From Streptomyces seoulensis (GTDB lineage Bacteria > Actinomycetota > Actinomycetes > Streptomycetales > Streptomycetaceae), in assembly GCA_013364255.1 (NCBI GenBank), contig CP054936.1, positions 8,078,353-8,142,352 of the forward strand: a DNA stretch of 64,000 nucleotides, given 5' to 3'. The notes under the pieces are model-generated. The model saw only the letters and a program-made list of their open reading frames with translations, ran no database searches and was not told the DNA's origin. This document shows positions 48,232 through 56,571 of the stretch, one piece after another (position 1 is the first letter of the stretch; the number at the start of each line of letters is the position of its first letter). Made by a program: the position numbers and the translations under genes.

Positions 48232-48812
48232 GCGGTCACCCCCAGGCAGTCACGGAGCCGGATGAGACCGTCGCGCAGCCGGGTCTTGACGGTGCCCAGC
48301 GGCAGCGCGAGCGCCTCGGCGACCTGCCGGTAGGTCAGGCCGCGGTAGTACGCCAGGGTGACCGACTGGCGCTGGAGTTCGGTCAGGGTGCGCAGACAGC
48401 GCCGTACCTGCTCCTGCTCCAGCCGGGTCTCGACCTGCTCGGTCACCTGGTCGTACTCGGGTGTCCGGTCCAGCAGCGCGGCCTTGTGGTCGCGGGCCGC
48501 GGCGGCCTCCACCGACCGGACCCGGTCCACCGCCCGCCGGTGGGCCAGGGTCAGGATCCAGTTGATGGCCGTGCCGCGTTCGGGCCGGTAGCGCGGCGCC
48601 GTGCGCCACACCTCCACCAGGACGTCCTGCGCCACCTCCTCGGACTGCGCCTGGTCGCGCAGCACCGCCCGGACGACCCCGAGCACCGAGCGCACCACGG
48701 CGTCGTAGACCACGGTGAAGGCCTCCTGGTCGCCGAGGGCCACCTCGTGCAGCAGCCGCTGCAGATCGGGCTCCGGGGCTGGTTTTCTGCCGATGTGCAC
48801 GGCTTCTTTCAC
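48228..48812 (-). CDS. sigK: ECF sigma factor, SigK-like
   Basis: 194 residues with sigma region 2 (AFTVVYDAVVRSVLGVVRAVLRDQAQSEEVAQDVLVEVWRTAPRY) and region 4 (LTELQRQSVTLAYYRGLTYRQVAEALALPLGTVKTRLRDGLIRLRD). Coupling to rskA identifies the SigK type, which in mycobacteria responds to redox through its anti-sigma factor. The neighbouring molybdoenzyme resembles the arrangement around mycobacterial sigK. GTG at 48810-48812 is the preferred start; GTG at 48800 and longer forms to 48899 are alternatives. Confidence 0.9.
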   Translation of the reverse strand: MKEAVHIGRKPAPEPDLQRLLHEVALGDQEAFTVVYDAVVRSVLGVVRAVLRDQAQSEEVAQDVLVEVWRTAPRYRPERGTAINWILTLAHRRAVDRVRSVEAAAARDHKAALLDRTPEYDQVTEQVETRLEQEQVRRCLRTLTELQRQSVTLAYYRGLTYRQVAEALALPLGTVKTRLRDGLIRLRDCLGVTA

Positions 48813-49080
48813 GGTGCTTCTCTCTCCCAGGTGCGATACGGCGGGACGTCCCCGGGTGATCCGAGGCCGCGGCGGGCGCGGATTGGTCGCACGCACCATT
48901 GACGCATCCGGGTCGTCGCCGCCGGTCCCGGCGGGGGCGCTACAGCCGTTCGGGTGAACCGCGGATGCGGGGCGGTGACGGCGCGCCTACGGTCGAAACC
49001 GCACACCAGTGGGGGACCGAGCCAGGCGGCCCGGACGGCGTCCGCGCGTCCGCGGCCGCGGCGCAGGAGGCCGGCCGACG

Positions 49081-49620
49081 ATGAGACCCAGCAAGCCGCG
49101 CCGCCGCGACCGCGCCCGGCCCCGCCTCGTGGACCGGTGGCACGAGGCGGCTCAGCGCCTCACCCCGGTGCAGCGCTCGCTGCTCGTGACGTGGATCTCC
49201 TTCGGCACGACCTTCGGCACCGTACGGGTCATCACGCACGGCGTCCGGGGCGGCTGGCTGCCCTGGGGCGACATCTCCGCGGGCGGGCGGCACCTGCACC
49301 ACTACAACCTCGGCATCGCCACGCTCGCGGCGGTGGGCCTGATCGCCGTACGCGGTGACGAGCAGGCCGTCGGACACCCCCGCGTGGCGGCCGCGTACGG
49401 CTGCGGAACCGCGCTGATCTGCGACGAGTTCGCCCTGCTCCTGGACCTCCAGGACGTCTACTGGGCGAAGCAGGGGCGGCTCAGCGTCGACGTCTCGCTG
49501 GGTGTGATGTCCGTGCTGGGCGCCTATCTGACCGCGAAACCGTTCTGGCACGAGGTGGGCCGCGTCACCCGCGACCACGTCGCCTCCGCGGCCGCCCGCG
49601 GCCTGCACGAAGCCGCCTGA
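49081..49620 (+). CDS. Conserved integral membrane protein
   Basis: 179 residues with about four hydrophobic segments (around 37-60, 80-98, 110-128 and 142-160). Conserved-looking motifs are HLHHYNLGI and CDEFALLLDLQDVYWAKQGRLSVDVSLG, the latter with several acidic residues within or beside a helix, which is suggestive of a metal- or substrate-binding membrane protein. ATG at 49081 is preceded by GGAGG. It begins a plus-strand pair with the repeat-containing gene. Function unknown. Confidence 0.7.
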   Translation: MRPSKPRRRDRARPRLVDRWHEAAQRLTPVQRSLLVTWISFGTTFGTVRVITHGVRGGWLPWGDISAGGRHLHHYNLGIATLAAVGLIAVRGDEQAVGHPRVAAAYGCGTALICDEFALLLDLQDVYWAKQGRLSVDVSLGVMSVLGAYLTAKPFWHEVGRVTRDHVASAAARGLHEAA

Positions 49621-49638
49621 CCACTCACGGAGACACCC

Positions 49639-50529
49639 ATGCGCAAGACCGGACGAGCACCGCGCCGCACGGACGAGGCGGCGCGCGCCGGGCGCGCCGC
49701 GCCGGCGGACCGCGCCGACACCACGACCGCCGCGCAGACGGACCGCACCGCCGCCACGACAGCCGCGCAGACGGACCGCGCCGACGACACGACAGGCGCG
49801 CAGACGGACCGCACCGCCGCCACGACAGCCGCGCAGACGGACCGCGCCGATGACACGACAGGCGCGCAGACGGACCGCACCGCCGCCACGACAGCCGCGC
49901 AGACGGACCGCGCCGATGCCACGACCGCCGTCCCGGCGGAGCCCGCACCGGCGCCGCCCGCCGCCGCTGGGCCGCCGCCGCCCGAGGGCGAGGCCCCGGA
50001 GCCGGACGCGCCCACAGCGCCCGCCGGCCCGGACACTCGAATACCCGCCGGACTGGACGGACTGTGGGCCTCGTCCGCCGCGCCGGACCGGCCGGTACGC
50101 CTGCGGGTGCGCATGTCCCGGACCGATCCGATGTCGGTGCTGATGACGAGTTTCCTGCTCGCGGCGGGACTGGTGGTGTGCGCGGCCGTCACCCTGCCGC
50201 CGCTGTGGATCGTGCTCACCCTGCTGGACCAGGACGTGCTGCTGCCGCCGCTGTGGCAGCTGGGCCTCGCGATCGTCGGCGTCGTCCTGTTCACCGTGTT
50301 CGCGACGGTGTGCGCCCTGTGCTTCAACCTGTCCGCCCGCTGCGTCGGCGGCATCGACCTCGCCCTGGCCGAAGCCCTCCCGGACACCAGACTGCCGGAC
50401 CGGCACCCGGACCCGGACACCGATCATGCCCCCGATCCCGATCCCGATCCCGATCCGGAGCCGGGACCGGGACCGGAACAGGACCCGGGCCCCGAACCGG
50501 CGACGGCGGCCGCACCGTCCGGCCCTTAG
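49639..50529 (+). CDS. Membrane protein with tandem AQTDR repeats and DUF3566-like domain
   Basis: 296 residues. The N-terminal 30 residues are basic; residues 32-97 are six 11-residue repeats alternating AQTDRTAATTA and AQTDRADDTTG; then a Pro/Ala linker. The C-terminal domain (about 150-245: RLRVRMSRTDPMSVLMTSFLLAAG followed by a second membrane helix) resembles DUF3566 membrane proteins of Actinobacteria. The tail is a Pro/Asp repeat (DPDPDPDPEPGPGPEQ). The repeats make it probably length-variable between strains. Function unknown. Confidence 0.7.
   Translation: MRKTGRAPRRTDEAARAGRAAPADRADTTTAAQTDRTAATTAAQTDRADDTTGAQTDRTAATTAAQTDRADDTTGAQTDRTAATTAAQTDRADATTAVPAEPAPAPPAAAGPPPPEGEAPEPDAPTAPAGPDTRIPAGLDGLWASSAAPDRPVRLRVRMSRTDPMSVLMTSFLLAAGLVVCAAVTLPPLWIVLTLLDQDVLLPPLWQLGLAIVGVVLFTVFATVCALCFNLSARCVGGIDLALAEALPDTRLPDRHPDPDTDHAPDPDPDPDPEPGPGPEQDPGPEPATAAAPSGP
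49732..49929 (+). repeat. Coding tandem repeat, 33-bp unit (66-bp dimer)
   Basis: Six 33-bp units, arranged as three 66-bp dimers, encode AQTDRTAATTA-AQTDRADDTTG three times (the last unit diverges to ADATTA). The units are almost identical at the nucleotide level, implying recent expansion. Confidence 0.85.
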
Positions 50530-50573
50530 ACCCGAGACCCGACCGAACCCTGGACCCGCCCCCGAACCGTCCC

Positions 50574-51491
50574 CTAGACCACACCCCGCCGCCCGTCGTC
50601 GGCGCCGGAGTCGCCGCGCTCGTCGGGCGGCGTGTCCCACTGGTCGCCGGCCGTCGCGCCGGCCAGGCCCACGCTGCCCGCCCCGACGAGCGCCACGCCG
50701 ATCGCCTCGGGCAGCACCCGCACCCCGAGCCCGATGTACTCCTGGAACAGCACCCAGCCCAGCGCCACGCTGGTCAGGGCGTCCCCCAGGGTGAGCGCGG
50801 GCTGCGAGGCGGTCAGGCTCCCGGCGCGGAACGCGCTCTGCAGCAGCAGGAAGCTCAGCGTCCCGACGGCCAGCGCGACGTACGGCGGCCACTGCGTGAG
50901 CAGGACGCCCACTCCCTGCCCGAGCCGCCCCATGACCTCCTTGATCAGCGCCGCCGTCGCCGCGAACGACACCGCCGACGCCAGGCCGAGCAACCCCGCC
51001 CGGGGCGGGCCCGTGACCAGGCGGGAGGCGGCCAGCACCACGACCACCACGCCCAGTACCGCCACGCCCACCGGCAGCCAGCTCCCCGGCTCGGCCGTGG
51101 GTCGGCCCTCGGAGGGCGAGGCGGCGCCCAGGAACAGCGCGAGGCCGACCGCGAGCGCGGCGAACGCCAGCCAGGTCCGCGGGTCCGGCCGGCGGTGGAA
51201 GACGACGCTGCCGACGGCCAGGGTGAACAGCAGCTCGCTGGCCAGCAGCGGCTGCACCAGGGAGAGGCTGCCCACGGCCAGCGCCGCCGCCTGGAACACC
51301 GTGGACAGCGCCAGCAGGCCCGCGCCGGCCAGCCAGTACGGGCGGCGCAGCACCCGTACGAGCCAGCGCAGCGCCTGCCGGGCCCCGGTGCCGGCGTCGG
51401 ACTCGTCGGTCGCGGCCCGCCGCTGGAGCACGGAGGCGGAGGCGTTCGACAGCGCCGCGAGCAGCGCGAGCACGATGGTGAGGGCGCTCAC
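50574..51491 (-). CDS. DMT/EamA-type membrane transporter
   Basis: 305 residues with nine or ten hydrophobic helices arranged as in the drug/metabolite transporter superfamily: short helices, N-terminal ALLAALSNASASVLQRRAA, and AAALAVGSLSLVQPLLASELLFTL and its later counterpart ASQPALTLGDALTSVALGW, the internal EamA-like duplication. GTG start at 51489-51491 has only a weak GGGCGG upstream. It is convergent with the repeat-containing membrane gene. Substrate unknown. Confidence 0.85.
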   Translation of the reverse strand: MSALTIVLALLAALSNASASVLQRRAATDESDAGTGARQALRWLVRVLRRPYWLAGAGLLALSTVFQAAALAVGSLSLVQPLLASELLFTLAVGSVVFHRRPDPRTWLAFAALAVGLALFLGAASPSEGRPTAEPGSWLPVGVAVLGVVVVVLAASRLVTGPPRAGLLGLASAVSFAATAALIKEVMGRLGQGVGVLLTQWPPYVALAVGTLSFLLLQSAFRAGSLTASQPALTLGDALTSVALGWVLFQEYIGLGVRVLPEAIGVALVGAGSVGLAGATAGDQWDTPPDERGDSGADDGRRGVV

Positions 51492-51721
51492 CGGCGACCG
51501 CCCGGGTGCGCCACGGCGGCGGGCCGGTGCCGGGATCCGGAGGCGGCGTCGGACACGGTGGCCTCACCTCGGCTGCGACGGTGAACGCCCGGGGGAGGGC
51601 CGGAGGTCCGGCCGCCCCGGCGTTCGGACGGGCTGGGCGGTCACAAAGTATCCCGCCACGAGCGCCGCCAAACGCCCCCGGCCGCCGCGCGCGCCGCTCC
51701 CGCGGACCGCGGGCCGCGCCG

Positions 51722-52591
51722 TCACCGCAGGCCGGGCAGCCAGTGGTGCTCGCAGAACCAGCGGCCGAACATCGCACCGCCGTAGACCACGAAGCCGACG
51801 CCGGTGAGCCAGGACTCCACGACGAGGACGATGCCGACCGTGCCGTAGCTGACCGCGTTGTCGACGATGAGCGGGGTGAAGACCAGGTTGGAGAAGACCC
51901 GCAGCCCGCCGAGGCCCACCATGGTCGCGATCGCTCCCGGCAGCAGCCGCCGCCAGGGGACCTGGCCGCCCAGCAGGAAGCGCTGGCCCCACCAGAAGAA
52001 CAGCGCGCCGGTGCTGGTGGACACCGCCACCCGTTCCAGGCCCTCGAACTCCTGCCGGTTCAGCACCTCCTGGTACAGGTAGGCGGTCATGACGGCCAGC
52101 CAGGTCAGCTGCCGCCACACCCGGTGCCAGGGGCCGGGCGGCAGGCCCCAGATCCGCTCGTAGCCGTTCTGCACGCTGCCGGCGAAGGACACCCCGAACA
52201 CGGCGAGCAGGACACCGCCCCAGACGCTGGTGGTGCTGATCACCTTCACCGGGGGACTGATGATGTCGGTGAGCACCCGTGCGGACCGGCCGGACAGCCC
52301 CATGCCGTCGACCAGCCAGTACGCGAACCCGCCCTCGCCCAGCGGATCGGCGGCCGCCACCACGATCAGCAGGGGCGCCAGGGTGACCAGGGAGAGGGTG
52401 GCGAAGCCCATCGCCCGGTGCATCAGCTCCAGGTCCCGGCCCCGCCGGACCAGGGCGAACGCGCCGAGCCGGTCCTCCAGGGCGAGCACCGCGTGCCGGA
52501 CCCGCGGGAAGTGGCGGCGCACGCCGTTCGCGCGGGTGGCCGGCGGCCGGCTGCCGTCCTCGGGCTCCCGCCCGCCGCTCTCACCGCTCAT
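51722..52591 (-). CDS. YihY/BrkB-family membrane protein
   Basis: 289 residues with about six membrane helices and the family pattern: AFALVRRGRDLELMHRAMGFATLSLVTLAPLLIVVAAA at the first helix, FGVSFAGSVQNGYERIWGL, and a C-terminal LVFTPLIVDNAVSYGTVGIVLVVESWLTGVGFVVYGGAMFG. The family was once annotated as ribonuclease BN and is now regarded as a probable transporter. ATG at 52589-52591 follows GAGGAG. Confidence 0.85.
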   Translation of the reverse strand: MSGESGGREPEDGSRPPATRANGVRRHFPRVRHAVLALEDRLGAFALVRRGRDLELMHRAMGFATLSLVTLAPLLIVVAAADPLGEGGFAYWLVDGMGLSGRSARVLTDIISPPVKVISTTSVWGGVLLAVFGVSFAGSVQNGYERIWGLPPGPWHRVWRQLTWLAVMTAYLYQEVLNRQEFEGLERVAVSTSTGALFFWWGQRFLLGGQVPWRRLLPGAIATMVGLGGLRVFSNLVFTPLIVDNAVSYGTVGIVLVVESWLTGVGFVVYGGAMFGRWFCEHHWLPGLR

Positions 52592-52628
52592 CCCGCCGCT
52601 CCTCGGGCCGTCCGGCCGGTCCACCCGC

Positions 52629-52886
52629 CTATCCGGGTCCGGCCGGCTGCTCCGGGACCACCTGCGGGGACCGGGGGTGCTCGGTGGCCGCGCCGGAGGC
52701 CAGCGCGGAGGTGAGGGCGAGCAGGACGAAGACGATGGCGGCGAGGAGATAGACCCGGCGCCGTGGCCCGGTCTTCTGCGGTCGCGGGGCGGTGATCTGC
52801 TCGAACGTCTCCAGCTTCTCGGCCAGGAGGGGGTCCTGCGTCACCAACTGCTTCTCGATCTGCGCGAGTTCGCGTTCGTAGTTCAC
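52629..52886 (-). CDS. DUF3040 small membrane protein
   Basis: 85 residues starting VNYERELAQIEKQLVTQDPLLAEKLETFEQITAPRP, a typical DUF3040 N-terminus (helix with L-x-x-I-E-x-x-L-x-x-x-D-P), then one membrane helix (about 47-66). GTG at 52884-52886 follows AAGGAG. Function unknown; common in Streptomyces. Confidence 0.8.
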   Translation of the reverse strand: MNYERELAQIEKQLVTQDPLLAEKLETFEQITAPRPQKTGPRRRVYLLAAIVFVLLALTSALASGAATEHPRSPQVVPEQPAGPG

Positions 52887-53141
52887 GAGGGCTCCTTCGG
52901 ATCCCGAGGGCTCCTGCGGATCCGGCGACCGGGCGGGTACGGCGGCGCCGCCACGGCGGGCCGTGCCGGACCGGGGCCCGGCGCACACCCGGTGGAAACC
53001 GCCGCCCGGCCGGGGCCGATGCGGTCCGTAGCACCGCAGTACCCCCGACGGCGCCGGCCGACGCGGAAATTCCGGCACCGGCCATCACGGACCCGTGGCA
53101 CCGCGTCCCGCCCTCGCCGCTCCGCGTCCAGCCCTCGTCGC

Positions 53142-53702
53142 TCACCCCCGCCCGCGCCGGGCGGCCCGGTCGCGCAGGCGGTCCAGCGGGCCCCACACCT
53201 GGGCGGTGAGCCGCACCAGCGGGGCCGCGTCGGGGGCGGCGGGGCGGGGCCGGGTCGGTGCGCTCGCCTCGGCCGCCCGGACCTTGTCCCCGAGGTCGCG
53301 CAGGACCTCCCGCGGGCACCCGGCCTCCAGCCGCGGGAACAGCGTCTGCTCCTGCTCCACGAGCTGCCGCGTCACCCGGTCGACCACCGCCACCAGCAGC
53401 TCCGTGAACTCCTCGTCCGCCGGCTCGGCCGCCGCCAGCGCCGCGAGCAGTTCCCCGACCTCGCGGTGGGCGCGCAGCTCGCGCTCCACCCGGACGTCGC
53501 CGTCCGGCACATGGCGGCGCACCGCCGGATACAGGTGCGCCTTCTCCGCCACCGCGTGCCGCACCAGCGCGCCGGTCACCCGCTCCACCAGGGCCGGGCG
53601 TTCGGCGCCGTCCGGGCGCGCGGCACGGATCTGGTCGAACAGCGACCGGATCCGGTCGTGGTCCTGCGTCAACCGCGCCACGACACCGCTTCGACCGTCC
53701 AC
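53142..53702 (-). CDS. Hemerythrin HHE-domain protein
   Basis: 186 residues with di-iron ligand pattern: HDRIRSLFDQI (His about 15), RHAVAEKAHLYPAV (H-x-x-x-E and H), HREVGELLAAL, and EQEQTLFPRLEAG near residue 120. It is distinct in sequence from the hemerythrin at 43528-44073. GTG start at 53700-53702. Divergent from the accessory qcrB, it may provide oxygen or nitric-oxide sensing or protection for that respiratory block. Confidence 0.85.
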   Translation of the reverse strand: MDGRSGVVARLTQDHDRIRSLFDQIRAARPDGAERPALVERVTGALVRHAVAEKAHLYPAVRRHVPDGDVRVERELRAHREVGELLAALAAAEPADEEFTELLVAVVDRVTRQLVEQEQTLFPRLEAGCPREVLRDLGDKVRAAEASAPTRPRPAAPDAAPLVRLTAQVWGPLDRLRDRAARRGRG

Positions 53703-53850
53703 ACCAGGTCCTCACCGTCGCTGTGGCAATGGGGGTGCCCCCGGCACGCCTGCGCCGTGCGCGCGGGCCGCTCACCCAAGATTGCAACACCTGGCCGACC
53801 GGCACACCCGGCGGGCGCCGGAGACGACACCTGAGGAGCGTGATGCGGGC

Positions 53851-55494
53851 GTGCTGACGCGGCGCCGTAAGGCGAGAGTCCAGGCCAGAGCCCGGCAGGC
53901 CGCCTTCCAGGCCTACGTCGCCGCCGACCGGCGGGCGCCCGTCTCGGAGCTGGCCGGGCAGCTGCTGCGCAAGGCGTTCCCCGACCACTGGTCCTTCCTG
54001 CTGGGCGAGATCGCCCTGTACAGCTTCGCCGTGCTGGTGCTCACCGGCTCCTTCCTGACGCTCTTCTTCGACCCGAGCCCGGCCGAGGCGCCGTACCGCG
54101 GCTCGTACGGCCCGCTGCGCGGTCTGCTGGTCTCCCAGGCCTACGACTCCACCCTGTACCTCAGCTTCGACGTGCGCGGCGGGCTGCTGATGCGTCAGAT
54201 GCACCACTGGGCCGCACTGGTGTTCGTGGCGGCCATCGGTGTGCACATGCTGCGGGTGTTCTTCACGGGCGCCTTCCGCCGACCGCGCGAGATCAACTGG
54301 TCCGTGGGCGTCACCCTCTTCCTGCTGGCGCTGCTGGAGGGTTTCTGCGGCTACTCCCTGCCCGACGATCTGCTCTCCGGCACCGGTCTGCGCACCGCCA
54401 ACTCCATCGTGCAGTCCATCCCGGTGGTCGGCACGTATCTCGCCTACTTCGCCTGGGGCGGCGCCTTCCCGGGCCACCGGATCATCGGCCGGCTCTACAT
54501 CGTGCACGTGCTGTTCGTGCCCGGGCTGCTCATCGCGCTGATCGCCGTGCACCTGATCATGGTGGTGTACCTGAAACACACCCAGTGGGCGCGGCCGGGC
54601 CGGACCAACCGCAACGTGGTGGGGCCGCCCATGTTCCCGGCGTTCGCCGCCAAGTCGACCGGGCTGTCGCTGATGGTCTTCGGCGTCCTCGCCGTGCTGG
54701 GCGCCCTCGCGCAGATCAACCCCATCTGGGCGTTCGGCCCGTATGTCCCCGACCAGGTGTCCACGGACGCCCAGCCGGACTGGTACGTCGGGTTCCTGGA
54801 GGGCGCGCTGCGCCTGACGCCGGGCATCGAGTGGAACGTCGCCGGACACACCTTCATGTGGAACGTGCTGCTCCCGGCCGTGGTCCTGCCGACGCTGCTG
54901 TTCCTGGTCCTGTACGCCTACCCCTCCTTCGAGCGGTGGATCACCGGAGACCTCGTCGAACACCATCTGTGCGACCGGCCCCGCGACCGCCCGGTGCGCA
55001 CCGGACTCGGCGTCGCCGCCCTGGTCTGGTACGCCGTCCTGCTGGCGGCGGGCGGCAACGACGTCAGCGCCTACATCTTCCGCACCTCCGTCAACGGCCT
55101 GACCTGGATCTTCCGGGTGCTGTTCTTTCTCGGCCCGGTCCTCGCCTTCCTGATCGTCAAGCGGGTGTGCCTGGCGCTGCAACTGCACGAGCGGCGGCTG
55201 CTCGAAGAGGGCGAGGAGACCGGCGAGGTGTACCAGGACCTGCCCGGCGGCATGTCCGAGGGCCACCGGGACGTGGATCCGCGCCGGCGCTACCGCTTCC
55301 TGGTCAGGGACGTCCCGCTGCCGCTGGAACACCCGGGCCCTGGGGCGCCGTTGCGGCACCGGCTGCGGGCCGCGCTGAGCCGCTGGTACTACGGCGAGCG
55401 CGTCGAGGCGCCCGCCACGGCGGAGGAGCGGCTGCAGATCGGCGGCCGCGGGGCCGACCCGGTGTCGGGCGGCAGGAACTCCGCGCGGCAGTGA
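53851..55494 (+). CDS. qcrB: Accessory cytochrome b subunit of bc1 complex (QcrB paralogue)
   Basis: 547 residues, eight or so membrane helices. Haem b ligands appear as paired histidines in MRQMHHWAALVFVAAIGVHMLR and RLYIVHVLFVPGLLIALIAVHLIM; the Qo-site region is INPIWAFGPYVPDQV (PEWY replaced by QPDWYVGF). The C-terminal extension (about 400-547) is typical of actinobacterial QcrB. Neither qcrC nor qcrA is adjacent, so this is a stand-alone second copy rather than the housekeeping operon. GTG at 53851 is preceded by GAGGAG. Confidence 0.9.
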   Translation: MLTRRRKARVQARARQAAFQAYVAADRRAPVSELAGQLLRKAFPDHWSFLLGEIALYSFAVLVLTGSFLTLFFDPSPAEAPYRGSYGPLRGLLVSQAYDSTLYLSFDVRGGLLMRQMHHWAALVFVAAIGVHMLRVFFTGAFRRPREINWSVGVTLFLLALLEGFCGYSLPDDLLSGTGLRTANSIVQSIPVVGTYLAYFAWGGAFPGHRIIGRLYIVHVLFVPGLLIALIAVHLIMVVYLKHTQWARPGRTNRNVVGPPMFPAFAAKSTGLSLMVFGVLAVLGALAQINPIWAFGPYVPDQVSTDAQPDWYVGFLEGALRLTPGIEWNVAGHTFMWNVLLPAVVLPTLLFLVLYAYPSFERWITGDLVEHHLCDRPRDRPVRTGLGVAALVWYAVLLAAGGNDVSAYIFRTSVNGLTWIFRVLFFLGPVLAFLIVKRVCLALQLHERRLLEEGEETGEVYQDLPGGMSEGHRDVDPRRRYRFLVRDVPLPLEHPGPGAPLRHRLRAALSRWYYGERVEAPATAEERLQIGGRGADPVSGGRNSARQ

Positions 55495-55503
55495 GCGGAC
55501 GCC

Positions 55504-55553
55504 GCTGTGCCGGGCCGCCGCCGCCCGAGGGCGTGCAGCCGGCCCGGCACAGC
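55504..55553. terminator. Hairpin between qcrB and the SPW gene
   Basis: 14-bp arms (55504-55517, 55540-55553) with a 22-base loop, starting seven bases past the qcrB stop; convergent genes on both sides. Confidence 0.65.
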
Positions 55554-55600
55554 GCCGTGCCCGCGCCCGGGGCGCCGGCACGGCGGGCTCTCCCCTTGTG

Positions 55601-56089
55601 TCACCGGCGCGCCTTGTGGCCCTTGCGCGCCACGCCGATGGTCAGCCCCATGGCCGCCAGGCCCAGCGCGGCGGTGATCGCGCCCACCCAGCAGTTGTTC
55701 CAGATGATCCCCGCCCGCGCGCTGTGCGTGAGGGTCACCACCCAGGGCGAGATGAACAGCCACACCCCGAGCGGCACCAGCGCCCACGACAGCCGGAACA
55801 TGCGTTCCGGGGCCAGTGCCAGACCCAGCCCGATCGCGGCGATGGCGAGGCCCACGATCAGGTTGTTGACCGTGATGGCCGGCTGGATCGCGAAGTGCAC
55901 GACCCAGGGCGAGATCGCGGCGTACAGACCGGTCAGCAGGATCAGACCTTCGACGGCGATCGCCGGGCCGCTCGACGCGGTGCGTTCGAGCCGCTCGCGC
56001 ATCTCGGCCATCTCCGGATGCGAGTGCATCATCTCCGGGTGGGTGGTGCTGCCCACGTCACTGGAGCTGGAGCGATGTGGATACGACAT
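55601..56089 (-). CDS. SPW-repeat membrane protein
   Basis: 162 residues. Two SPW repeats are visible (TGLYAAISPWVVHF and LGVWLFISPWVVTLTH), each inside a pair of membrane helices, and an N-terminal soluble segment with HPEMMHSHPEMAEMRERLE. Function unknown; small SPW proteins are frequent beside Streptomyces stress and respiratory genes. ATG at 56087-56089 follows GAGGAG. Two direct AAGGGTTCC repeats lie upstream. Confidence 0.85.
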   Translation of the reverse strand: MSYPHRSSSSDVGSTTHPEMMHSHPEMAEMRERLERTASSGPAIAVEGLILLTGLYAAISPWVVHFAIQPAITVNNLIVGLAIAAIGLGLALAPERMFRLSWALVPLGVWLFISPWVVTLTHSARAGIIWNNCWVGAITAALGLAAMGLTIGVARKGHKARR

Positions 56090-56110
56090 TGCTGTCGTCT
56101 CCTCTCCCGA

Positions 56111-56140
56111 AAGGGTTCCTTTGCCTTGTGCAAGGGTTCC
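56111..56140 (-). promoter_or_regulatory. Direct repeats AAGGGTTCC upstream of the SPW gene
   Basis: Two identical 9-bp repeats at 56111-56119 and 56132-56140, 21 bp apart (two helical turns), within the 90-bp space between the SPW start and the ctaF stop. They could be operator half-sites; no family assigned. Confidence 0.35.
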
Positions 56141-56178
56141 CCCGTCCGGGTGACTTATGCCCCTTTTATGTAGATTTC

Positions 56179-56571
56179 TCAGGCGTCGTCGCGTCCCGCG
56201 AACTCCAGCACCATGCCGAGCAGTCCGAGCGCCAGCACGCCGGCGCCGATCAGGAACAGCCACAGGCCGTAGACGACGCCGACGGCGCAGAGGACGACCC
56301 CGGCCGCGGTCACCACCGGGTGGCGGCTGTGCGGCGGGAAGAAGTCGAGCCGGCCGCTGCGCTCGTGGATCTCCCCGCCGTGCCGGTCCTCCGGGCGCGC
56401 GCCCTTGCGCCGGTGGTTGATCAGACAGAAGAACGCGATGACCGACGCCATGAAGCACGACACGGTCAGCGCGGCGACGCCGGCGGGCTCCCGCGCGAAC
56501 CAGCCGTAGGCCACGTCGGTGAGCAGGAAGAACACGGCGACGCCGGCGAAGAGGTACCCCTCGGACTTCAT
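56179..56571 (-). CDS. ctaF: Cytochrome c oxidase subunit IV, actinobacterial CtaF
   Basis: 130 residues with four membrane helices (MKSEGYLFAGVAVFFLLTDVAYGWF at the N-terminus, then CFMASVIAFFCLINHRR, and two C-terminal helices) and the central hydrophilic RRKGARPEDRHGGEIHERSG-type loop, as in CtaF of the actinobacterial bc1-aa3 supercomplex. ATG overlaps the ctaD stop as ATGA. This is probably an accessory copy since ctaC, ctaE and qcrCA are absent here. Confidence 0.9.
   Translation of the reverse strand: MKSEGYLFAGVAVFFLLTDVAYGWFAREPAGVAALTVSCFMASVIAFFCLINHRRKGARPEDRHGGEIHERSGRLDFFPPHSRHPVVTAAGVVLCAVGVVYGLWLFLIGAGVLALGLLGMVLEFAGRDDA

Noticed and set aside
52588..55581. Minus-strand open frame of about 1000 codons across qcrB
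   Set aside because: Antisense shadow of qcrB and neighbours; the plus-strand gene has haem ligands and membrane helices.
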